Shown here piece after piece: positions 7,844 to 14,988 of a stretch of 47,366 bases of DNA; position 1 is the stretch's first letter, and every line of letters begins with the position of its first letter. This stretch comes from Phytoactinopolyspora alkaliphila (GTDB lineage Bacteria > Actinomycetota > Actinomycetes > Jiangellales > Jiangellaceae). Made by a program: the position numbers and the translations under genes. Location: the NCBI RefSeq assembly GCF_010550695.1, contig NZ_JAAGOB010000020.1:1-47366 (forward strand). The letters run 5' to 3'. The notes under the pieces were generated by a model. The model worked only from the letters and a program-made list of their open reading frames with translations. It was not told the DNA's origin and did not search any database.

Positions 7844-8590
7844 TCAAGTCGAAGGACGCCCGAGCTCCGCGGCGGCCCCGGCCACCGCCTGACGCAAGGG
7901 GTCGACGAAGGTCATCAGCCGCTCTCGCGGAACTCGCATCGCCGGCGCGGATACGCTCAACGATGCCGCAACGCCGCCGTCAGCATGGAGAATGGGCGCG
8001 GCAACGCAGTGGATCCCCAGCTCGTGCTCCTCCTCGTCCATTGCGTACCCGCGCTCGCGGGATCGCGCGAAATCCGCATGGAGTGCCTCAAGTGTCGTGA
8101 GCGTGTGCGGGGTGTGCTTCTCCAGGTCAATGCTCGTAAGCAGCCGGTCGACGTCCGCCGGGGGAAGGTGAGCCAAGATCGCCTTCGCCACTCCAGTGCA
8201 GTGCAGCGGGGCCATCAGGCCGATCCGTGAGTACATGCGCACCGGATGCTTGCTCTCGATCTTGTCGATGTAGATGACGTGACCGTTCTCCAGGATCGCC
8301 AGGTGAACAGTCTCGCCCGTGGCGGCGTGGAGCTGTTGCATGAACGGTGCGGCGATCTCGCGCACATCCAACGACTCAAGGGCACGCTGCCCCAGTTCGA
8401 CTACCGCGGCTCCGAGCCGATACGTACCGTCCGGCCGTTTGTCCAACAGCCGCCAGCCGTGCAGCGTGTGGAGAATTCGCAGCGCTGTCGTGGAATGGAC
8501 GCCGAGCCGGTTCGCCACGTCCCCGACTGATCGTGGCTGGCTCGCCACATACATCAGCGCCTCGACCGCACGGTCAACAGATTGCGTCAT
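7844..8590 (-). CDS. IclR-family transcriptional regulator
   Basis: This 248-residue regulator has an N-terminal winged helix-turn-helix (about residues 1-65: SVGDVANRLGVHSTTALRILHTL, then a wing at LLDKRPDGTYRLG). A C-terminal IclR effector domain follows (from about 80, with the typical GETVHLAILENGHVIYIDKIES and the ELGIHCVAAPI stretch). IclR proteins often sense sugar-acid or keto-acid intermediates, and many act as repressors. It sits between the importer operon and the kinase gene. It is the only regulator in the locus, so it is the natural candidate for the four tandem CTGC-N7-GCAG operators; that link is inferred. Confidence 0.92.
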   Translation of the reverse strand: MTQSVDRAVEALMYVASQPRSVGDVANRLGVHSTTALRILHTLHGWRLLDKRPDGTYRLGAAVVELGQRALESLDVREIAAPFMQQLHAATGETVHLAILENGHVIYIDKIESKHPVRMYSRIGLMAPLHCTGVAKAILAHLPPADVDRLLTSIDLEKHTPHTLTTLEALHADFARSRERGYAMDEEEHELGIHCVAAPILHADGGVAASLSVSAPAMRVPRERLMTFVDPLRQAVAGAAAELGRPST

Positions 8591-8754
8591 GAAGCCTCAC
8601 CTCAACCTCTTAGCAGTACAAACGTCCACCAGCGAGTGGGGCCATCGGCCGACCCTCCACGCATGATCGCCTGACAGTACTCCACGGCCACCTTGGCCTG
8701 GGGATTCCCCACCTCGCCCCGCAGCTCCGTCACAACTTCCCCACCTCCGCGCCA

Positions 8755-8821
8755 TTGACAACTCCGGAAAGACTTATCTAGCCTCACTGCATGTTACGCA
8801 GAGATCCTGCGTCATGTGCAG
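8755..8821 (+). promoter_or_regulatory. Kinase promoter with double CTGC-N7-GCAG operator (site B)
   Basis: TTGACA (8755-8760) lies 18 bp before TAGCCT (8779-8784). The palindromes CTGCATGTTACGCAG (8787-8801) and CTGCGTCATGTGCAG (8807-8821) follow at once, centres 20 bp apart. The site lies in the 359-bp gap (8591-8949) between the divergent IclR and kinase genes, so it may also affect IclR expression. I see nothing else in that gap; a short open frame on the minus strand there has no coding signs. The leader to the kinase start is about 160 nt. Confidence 0.8.
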
Positions 8822-8949
8822 TGGGAGGTCGCGAGTGAGTCTTTCTGGCCTAGTTGGGGCAGGCGATCAGGCGTGAGTGAGCTGGCGATCGGACCTCATG
8901 GCGCCGATACCGCGCTGAAACTGTCGACGACCAATCTCGGACACCTGAC

Positions 8950-9927
8950 GTGACCACGGCCAGCGCGACCGAATCCGTTACCTCGCAGAGTGTCGATGTG
9001 CTCACGTTCGGCGAATCACTCATCACGGTACGGGCAGACGGACCGCTCTCCACACATCAATCGGCGACGATCTCCATGGCGGGCGCCGAGTCGAACGTCG
9101 CCATCGGACTTTCCCGGCTGGGTCACTCGGTCCGATGGCTGGGTCTGGTGGGCGACGACGAGCCCGGTGCGCTCGTCCTGCGCACGCTCCGGGCCGAGGC
9201 CATGGATGTGTCCGGCGCCCGCGTCGATCGCCGTGGGACCACCGGCTTGCTCGTCAGCGAACCTCGAACCTCTGAGATCACCCGTGTCACGTACTACAGA
9301 GCAGGTTCGGCCGCGTCACATCTCGAACCCGCGGATGTCGTTCCAGCACTCGCATCACCTCCCAAAGTGCTCCATGTCACGGGAATCACATGCGCACTCG
9401 GTTCCGGGCCAAGGGCCGCTGTCTCCGAAGCGGTGTCCACCGCGTCGGCACGCGGCGTGACTGTGAGCCTGGACGTGAACTATCGGTCACGACTGTGGAC
9501 GCGCGAGCAGGCAGCCGAAGCCCTCACTGAACTCGTGCCCCACATCGACGTGCTTATCGCGTCCGACGACGAGCTCGAACTCGTGGCGGGCGGCGACTCG
9601 GAGACAGCCCAGGTGAGCGCACTGCTCGACCGCGGCGTGTCCGAGCTGGTCGTGACACGCGGCGCGGCCGGCGCCACGGTCTTCACCAGAGATGAAAAGA
9701 TCTCCAGCCCGGCACGTCCGGTCCGGGTTGTCGACGTGATCGGGGCGGGCGACGCCTTCGTGTCCGGATACCTATCGGCGCGCCTGGACGGACTCGACGT
9801 GCCACATCGACTTGCACGAGCGATAGCCACCGCGTCCTTCGTGGTCGCGTGCGCCGGCGACTGGGAAGGGCTGCCGACTCGCGCGGACCTCAGCTCCCTC
9901 AACGCCGCCGATTCCACGATCCGCTGA
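8950..9927 (+). CDS. PfkB-family sugar kinase (2-keto-3-deoxygluconate kinase-like)
   Basis: This 325-residue ribokinase/PfkB-fold kinase begins with the domain start VDVLTFGESLI. The substrate-side glycine motif is AGAESNVAIGLSRLG. The C-terminal ATP/anion-hole motif is VIGAGDAFVSGY, whose Asp is the catalytic base. The AGAESNVA form is common in 2-keto-3-deoxygluconate/galactonate kinases, and the neighbouring dehydratase and aldolase support that substrate. The GTG start has no clear ribosome binding site; a later in-frame GTG at 8998 is the alternative and would remove only 16 residues before the conserved fold. The gene has its own double-operator promoter. Confidence 0.85.
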   Translation: MTTASATESVTSQSVDVLTFGESLITVRADGPLSTHQSATISMAGAESNVAIGLSRLGHSVRWLGLVGDDEPGALVLRTLRAEAMDVSGARVDRRGTTGLLVSEPRTSEITRVTYYRAGSAASHLEPADVVPALASPPKVLHVTGITCALGSGPRAAVSEAVSTASARGVTVSLDVNYRSRLWTREQAAEALTELVPHIDVLIASDDELELVAGGDSETAQVSALLDRGVSELVVTRGAAGATVFTRDEKISSPARPVRVVDVIGAGDAFVSGYLSARLDGLDVPHRLARAIATASFVVACAGDWEGLPTRADLSSLNAADSTIR

Positions 9928-9948
9928 GCCCCGCGCGAGGTCTCACCC

Positions 9949-10020
9949 TTGACAGTTCGTGTGGATAAGACCGATTATTCATACACTGCATGATTTGCAG
10001 TTGAACTGCATAATATGCAG
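9949..10020 (+). promoter_or_regulatory. Beta-galactosidase promoter with double CTGC-N7-GCAG operator (site C)
   Basis: TTGACA (9949-9954) is followed 18 bp later by GATTAT (9973-9978). Then come CTGCATGATTTGCAG (9986-10000) and CTGCATAATATGCAG (10006-10020), with centres 20 bp apart. These are the most symmetrical copies in the window. The operators lie about 180 bp before the ATG of the GH2 gene; the rest of 10021-10200 is non-coding leader. Confidence 0.8.
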
Positions 10021-10200
10021 TTCGAAGATGGGGGAGTGAATGGAACTCACGGCCTCGCATGCTGCGTCCCTTGAATCCGGGCCAACTGCTGCCACACAGC
10101 CATGCCGCGGCCCACCTTGCATCCCCGTGAACGCGGCAGCGCCTATGTCCCGCGATCACACGTGTTGGTTCCGTCCGTTTTCAGCGAGGAAGAAGGACTA

Positions 10201-12714
10201 ATGAGCGAACAAACCTCGACCACTGGCGCAACTACCCGGCGTCAAATAATCAGAGGCGGCGCAACCCTCGGGGTCGGCCTGCTCGCGGCCGGCGTCGGCT
10301 CCGCCACCGCGGGCACGGCCATCGCGTATGCCGCCGATGACGAGACGCAAGACGGCCGCGCACGCGAGAATTTCGACTTCGGCTGGAAGTTTCTCCGCGA
10401 TGATCCCCAAGGCGCCCAAGCCCCGTCGTACGACGACGCCGGCTGGGACGATGTCGACCTGCCACACGACTGGAGCATCGAGGGCCCGCTGAGCCCGAGC
10501 GAGCCGTCCGGCGGACCGGGCGGGTGGGTCCCGACCGGGATCGGCTGGTATCGCAAGCGGTTCACCGCACCCACGACCGACGCAGACCGCCGCGTCGTCG
10601 TCGACTTCGACGGCGTGTACCAGAACAGCTCTGTCTGGATCAACGGCAAACACCTCGGGGACCGGCCGTACGGCTACGTCCCGTTCGCCTATGACCTCAC
10701 GCCTCATCTTGTCGAAGGCGAAAACGTCATCGCCGTACGAGTCGACAACTCCCGCCAGCCGAACAGCCGGTGGTACTCCGGCTCCGGTATCTACCGCCAC
10801 ACCTGGCTGACCACCACCCACGCAGTACACATCGCTCAGTGGGGCACCCAGGTGATCGTCGAAGAAGCCTCTGCCGAGGCCGCCACGCTGCGGATCAAGA
10901 CAGTGGTGGAGAACGAAGGCGAGCGTCCCGCCCAGGTCACCCTGCAGACGGACCTGATCGACGCGGACGGCAAGACAGTAGAGACGGTCGAGTCCGCCCG
11001 GAACATCCCGCACGGTCGGGAGCACACGTTCTCCCAGGAGCTGGCCGTCGACGATCCCGCACTGTGGTCCGTCGAGGATCCCACCATGTACACCATCCGG
11101 AGCACGGTACGGACTGGATCGGGCTCTGGCAGGCAGACGCAGGGCGTCGTCGACGTGTACGACACCCCGATCGGGATCCGGACCGCGGTGTTCGACGCGG
11201 ACAAGGGGCTGTTGATCAACGGCCAGCAGGTCAAGATGAACGGTGTCAACATTCACCACGAGGCCGGGCTGGTCGGTGCCGCGGTGCCGGTGCGGGTGTG
11301 GGAGCGCCGGCTGGAGCTCCTCAAGGAGATGGGCTGCAACGCCATCCGGACGGGTCACACCCCCTTCGCCGCTGAGGTCCTGGACCTCTTCGACCGCATG
11401 GGCTTCCTCGTCATGAACGAGGTGCTCGACGAGTGGAAGGCGCCGAAGCCACAGGTGGAGCCGAACGGATACAGCGCATACTTCGATGAGTGGTACGAGC
11501 GCGACATCGTGAACGTCGTCCGACGCGACCGCAACCGTCCATCGGTCGTTCTGTGGAGCGCGGGCAATGAGGTCGCCGACCAGTCTCCCGAGGGAGATCC
11601 GGACGGACACCACACCTTGCGGAGTCTCGTTGAGGTGTTCCACCGCGAGGATCCCATTCGACTCGTCACCGTCGGTTGCGACCGCATGGGGCACGAGCGT
11701 CCGGGCGCCGCGACCACAGACGAGTTCATCGCCGAGATGGACGTTATCGGGTACAACTACTGCAACCGGTGGCGTGACCGTGCGCACCTCTACATGGAGG
11801 TCGACCGCAAGAAGTGGGGCCACAAGCCCATGGTGGGGTCGGAAAGCGGGAACATCACCAACAACCACAGCGTCGACGTCGAGAACCAGTACAAGTTCAT
11901 CTCGACGCGAGACTACGCGTCCGGCGATTTCATGTGGACGGGCTTCGACTACCTCGGAGAGGCGTCTTCGCCCAATAGCCGTGGGTTCAGCGGCGGCGTG
12001 ATGAACCTGTGCGGGTTCAAGAAGCCCGGTTTCTACTTCTATCAAAGCCAGTGGACCGAAGAGCCTATGGTCTACCTGTTCCCGCACTGGAACCAGAACG
12101 CCCAACCCGGACAGCGCGTGACAGTGAGGGCATACACCAACTGCGACTCGGTCGAGCTCTTCCTCAACGGCCGGTCACTCGGCACCAAGGGCTACTGGCA
12201 TCCGGCGGTCGGAATGGTCGAGGCGTACAACAATTACCCGCCTGAGCGGAACACGCCACGCACCACATCGGATCTCAGTTTGGCGTGGGACGTTCCCTAC
12301 GAGCCCGGAACCCTCCGCGCCGTGGGCCGCAAGCTGAACAACGTCGCCGTCACAACCGAAGTGACAACCACTTCTGGACCGGCCGCGATCAGGCTGTCGG
12401 TGGACCGTGACAAGATCGCCGCCGACCGCCGCGACGTCGCACACATCACGGCCGAGATCGTGGACGCCAACGGCTTGGTGGTGCCGACTGCCAACAACCG
12501 GGTCACCTGGTCGGTACAGGGCAACGGGACGTACCTCGGCTCCGACAACGGCAACATGTCGGACCGGCAGGACTACCGTCTGGAGGCCCGGAACGCATCT
12601 CAGGGCCGCCTCCTCGCGATCGTGCAATCGGCCGACGAGCCAGGCACGGTATCGGTGAGCGCGAGCTCCCCGGGACTCACAGCCGCATCCGTGGAATTCC
12701 AGACGGTCTCGTAA
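10201..12714 (+). CDS. Secreted GH2 beta-galactosidase
   Basis: This 837-residue enzyme is probably exported by the Tat route. The N-terminus carries the twin arginine TTRRQIIRGG (R13-R14), a hydrophobic stretch and an Ala-rich cleavage region near residue 45. The GH2 layout follows: sugar-binding jelly roll (about 55-210), Ig-like domain (215-330), TIM barrel (about 330-620) and C-terminal Ig/DUF4982-like domains. The acid/base Glu is in WSAGNEV (E457) and the nucleophile in VGSESGN (E548). The ATG is chosen for the AAGAAGGA just before it; the open frame extends upstream without a ribosome site. Role: removing terminal beta-galactose from oligosaccharides released by the nearby GH53 galactanase. 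Another GH2 specificity (such as beta-glucuronidase or beta-mannosidase) is less likely in this context. Confidence 0.9.
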   Translation: MSEQTSTTGATTRRQIIRGGATLGVGLLAAGVGSATAGTAIAYAADDETQDGRARENFDFGWKFLRDDPQGAQAPSYDDAGWDDVDLPHDWSIEGPLSPSEPSGGPGGWVPTGIGWYRKRFTAPTTDADRRVVVDFDGVYQNSSVWINGKHLGDRPYGYVPFAYDLTPHLVEGENVIAVRVDNSRQPNSRWYSGSGIYRHTWLTTTHAVHIAQWGTQVIVEEASAEAATLRIKTVVENEGERPAQVTLQTDLIDADGKTVETVESARNIPHGREHTFSQELAVDDPALWSVEDPTMYTIRSTVRTGSGSGRQTQGVVDVYDTPIGIRTAVFDADKGLLINGQQVKMNGVNIHHEAGLVGAAVPVRVWERRLELLKEMGCNAIRTGHTPFAAEVLDLFDRMGFLVMNEVLDEWKAPKPQVEPNGYSAYFDEWYERDIVNVVRRDRNRPSVVLWSAGNEVADQSPEGDPDGHHTLRSLVEVFHREDPIRLVTVGCDRMGHERPGAATTDEFIAEMDVIGYNYCNRWRDRAHLYMEVDRKKWGHKPMVGSESGNITNNHSVDVENQYKFISTRDYASGDFMWTGFDYLGEASSPNSRGFSGGVMNLCGFKKPGFYFYQSQWTEEPMVYLFPHWNQNAQPGQRVTVRAYTNCDSVELFLNGRSLGTKGYWHPAVGMVEAYNNYPPERNTPRTTSDLSLAWDVPYEPGTLRAVGRKLNNVAVTTEVTTTSGPAAIRLSVDRDKIAADRRDVAHITAEIVDANGLVVPTANNRVTWSVQGNGTYLGSDNGNMSDRQDYRLEARNASQGRLLAIVQSADEPGTVSVSASSPGLTAASVEFQTVS

Positions 12715-12774
12715 CCCTGGCCCTGGATCGAGCACTCCCCCAGGGAGTGTCTCGGTGTCAGGCGAGCAGGTAGG

Positions 12775-12801
12775 GGCGCCCGCCCTTGGTTGGCGGGCGC
12801 C
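12775..12801 (+). terminator. GC-rich hairpin after the GH2 gene
   Basis: GGCGCCCGCC (12775-12784) pairs perfectly with GGCGGGCGCC (12792-12801) across a 7-nt loop, 60 bp beyond the beta-galactosidase stop. There is no T-tract, as is common for actinobacterial terminators. Confidence 0.7.
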
Positions 12802-12807
12802 TCGTTC

Positions 12808-12840
12808 GGCGTATGGACACGTCTTTTCTGTCCATACGCC
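12808..12840. repeat. Inverted repeat before the esterase gene
   Basis: GGCGTATGGACA (12808-12819) and TGTCCATACGCC (12829-12840) are perfect 12-bp arms around a 9-nt T-rich loop. It stands directly after the GC-rich hairpin, so it may be a second terminator or an operator for the downstream esterase gene. Confidence 0.6.
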
Positions 12841-12954
12841 CTCGACGTGGCTCCACCACGCGGCCTGACGTGGAAGCTGCCCAACGCAGCCTTGTGCGGG
12901 CCATAGAGAAATCCGGCCTACGTGAACAACCCCACACAAGCAAGGGAGAACCCT

Positions 12955-14889
12955 GTGAAGGAGAGGTCTGCTGTGAGACGGAGAGCCAATGTGCTGGCTG
13001 CGTCCGTCGTCGCGTGCACCTTGGTATCCACTACGGTGGCTGCCCAAGCGTCTTCGACGACGGCCGCGCTCGATCCAGTCGCTGTTCCCGATATCGGAAC
13101 CGAAGTCTGGCTGTTCGACGAACGAGATGCTTACGATTTCACCAAGCGCGAGCCCACGATCGCCCCGCGGTATCTCGTCTATCCCGATGAGGCAGTCGAC
13201 GCGGCCGGGGCGGCCGAACTCATCGATGAGCTCGGGCTCGCGACGCATCTGACTGAATACGCGACGCGGGCGTGGGTCATCAATCCGACAAACGGCGTGA
13301 GTTACGACGCCGAGGCGGACCTCGAGTCCTACTTCTCGCTGCTCAGCGAGTTGCCGCGGCAGGCCACGTGGCAGCACACCAACATGAAGGTGATCGGAAT
13401 CGGCGAGGGCGCCACCTTCGTGAACAACGTCATCTCGCAGAACTCGTGGTCCATCGCCGGCATCTTCACCCACGGCGGGAGTATGAGTTCGGCGGTCACG
13501 CCGCATGCACCTATCCCGGCCTATATCCACGGCGACGCGACCGCGGCCGACCAATACGTGTCGGCGAACCAAGCCGTTCCGGTGAGCACTGAGGGCGGGG
13601 TAACGGTCTATGAGGATCCAGCCGACCCCCTGGTGCGGGTGGTCGCTGCGGCGGACAGCGGTCAGAGCCTCGCTGAGTCGTTCTCATCCGCGTGGGAACA
13701 TCTCCTCAGCCACAACTATCGCATCTACCTCGATGACAACAATCCGGGGCGGGTAGATCCCTTCGTCACACGTGACGGCTTCGCCCTGTTCTCCTATCGA
13801 CTTGACGAACTGGGGGTCCGGCAAACCCCGGTGACCCACCCGTTGGGGTCGTCGACGGGCGAGTACATGTGGCAGGAGTACATTCCCGAGTCTGCAGCCG
13901 AAGCGCCTGCAGGCACCTTGCCCCTGATCGTGCTCTTGCACGGAACGACCGACATGCCTCAGCACATCGCCGAGCGGGGAGGCTGGATCGAACAGGTCGC
14001 TGAGACCGGCGCGATCATGGTCTCCGCTGAGAACCAGGGTTCCCGATTCGGCTTGCTGAACTTCAATGCAGACTCGACCGCGCGGCTCGTCGAACATCTC
14101 GCCGCGAAATACCCGCAGATCGACACCGGGCGCGTCTACGCTTTCGGCTTCTCACTCGGTGCCAGCCAGACGCAGTCCTGGCCACTCGAGCAGCGTGATC
14201 TCTTCGCCGCCGTGGCAGGCTTGGGAGCTCCGTTCGGAGGCGGCGACGCACAGATCGCTCTGGCGCGCTCGATCGCCGCGCCCAACCACGAGGTGCCGAT
14301 CTACATGCTCCAAGGTGTGAACGACGACATCGGACAGTTGCCGGTTTCAGCCAGCTCACGCAGCGTCTACACGGCCTTGCGCGCATACGGTGCCCTGAAC
14401 GGCGTGGACGTGCCGCAAGCACCTGACCTGTCGGTCAATCCTTTCTACGGCATTGAGCTTGACGATCAGCGGTGGGACAAGATCGGCGAAAAGGACGCAC
14501 ACGTCGGCACCCTTTCCAACGACCGCGGCGTGGTCATGAAGTTGGCAGCGGTAAGCGACCTCGCACACGTGAACTACCCGTTGTCCGCGCCGGACATCTG
14601 GGAGTTCTTCGAAGGCTACCGGCGGGACACAGTGACGGGAGAACTGATCTTTGTCCCGAGCTTCGCGGATGTGCGGTGGCACTACGACCAAGCCGTTCGT
14701 GCCGGTCTGCTCGCGGGCGAGCTGGCCACCGAGATCCAGGAGGCGATCGACCGAGCCGAGCGGTTCACCGACGGTCCGCAGCACCGGGCCGGCCTCGCCC
14801 AGCTCGACAACGCCGCTCGCACGGCCGAGCGGGCGGGGCTCGATGCTCTGGCCGAGGCTCTGACTAAACTGCGCCAGTCATTGAGCTGA
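12955..14889 (+). CDS. Secreted alpha/beta-hydrolase esterase (PHB-depolymerase/feruloyl-esterase-like)
   Basis: This protein of about 644 residues has a signal peptide (RRRANVLAASVVACTLVSTT, then AQASS). An N-terminal domain of about 280 residues follows that I do not recognise. The alpha/beta-hydrolase domain begins near LPLIVLLHGT (oxyanion region) and contains the nucleophile elbow GFSLGAS. The C-terminus is helical and Ala/Arg-rich (WHYDQAVRAGLLAGEL onwards) and resembles small wall-attachment or FIVAR-like modules. GTG at 12955 has AGGGAGA upstream; GTG at 12973 has an even better AAGGAGAGG and gives a cleaner signal peptide, so the true start may be 12973. Lying between beta-galactosidase and galactanase, it may remove acyl or feruloyl groups from pectic galactan. 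That role is inferred. Confidence 0.75.
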   Translation: MKERSAVRRRANVLAASVVACTLVSTTVAAQASSTTAALDPVAVPDIGTEVWLFDERDAYDFTKREPTIAPRYLVYPDEAVDAAGAAELIDELGLATHLTEYATRAWVINPTNGVSYDAEADLESYFSLLSELPRQATWQHTNMKVIGIGEGATFVNNVISQNSWSIAGIFTHGGSMSSAVTPHAPIPAYIHGDATAADQYVSANQAVPVSTEGGVTVYEDPADPLVRVVAAADSGQSLAESFSSAWEHLLSHNYRIYLDDNNPGRVDPFVTRDGFALFSYRLDELGVRQTPVTHPLGSSTGEYMWQEYIPESAAEAPAGTLPLIVLLHGTTDMPQHIAERGGWIEQVAETGAIMVSAENQGSRFGLLNFNADSTARLVEHLAAKYPQIDTGRVYAFGFSLGASQTQSWPLEQRDLFAAVAGLGAPFGGGDAQIALARSIAAPNHEVPIYMLQGVNDDIGQLPVSASSRSVYTALRAYGALNGVDVPQAPDLSVNPFYGIELDDQRWDKIGEKDAHVGTLSNDRGVVMKLAAVSDLAHVNYPLSAPDIWEFFEGYRRDTVTGELIFVPSFADVRWHYDQAVRAGLLAGELATEIQEAIDRAERFTDGPQHRAGLAQLDNAARTAERAGLDALAEALTKLRQSLS

Positions 14890-14930
14890 TCCACGGGTAG
14901 TGATCATCAGTACGTAGGGTGCACACGCAC

Positions 14931-14967
14931 ATGTGGGGGAACGGACGTCAAGTCCGTTCCCCCACAT
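14931..14967. terminator. Shared terminator hairpin between convergent esterase and galactanase genes
   Basis: The perfect 16-bp arms ATGTGGGGGAACGGAC (14931-14946) and GTCCGTTCCCCCACAT (14952-14967) flank a 5-nt loop. It sits midway between the two convergent stop codons, so it can serve both genes. Confidence 0.85.
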
Positions 14968-14988
14968 TCGCTCGAGCGAGCTAACGGG

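Noticed and set aside
8602-8787. A 61-codon minus-strand frame in the gap between the IclR and kinase genes
   Set aside because: No ribosome site or motif, and it runs through the promoter and up to the operator region.
10198-12105. A 635-codon open frame on the minus strand, opposite the GH2 gene
   Set aside because: No recognisable domains, and composition is typical of a reverse-frame shadow of a real GC-rich gene.
12877-12889. CTGC-N5-GCAG upstream of the esterase gene, resembling the galactan-locus operator
   Set aside because: The spacer is 5 rather than 7, there is only one copy, and there is no TTGACA in the right place, so it does not match the paired pattern.
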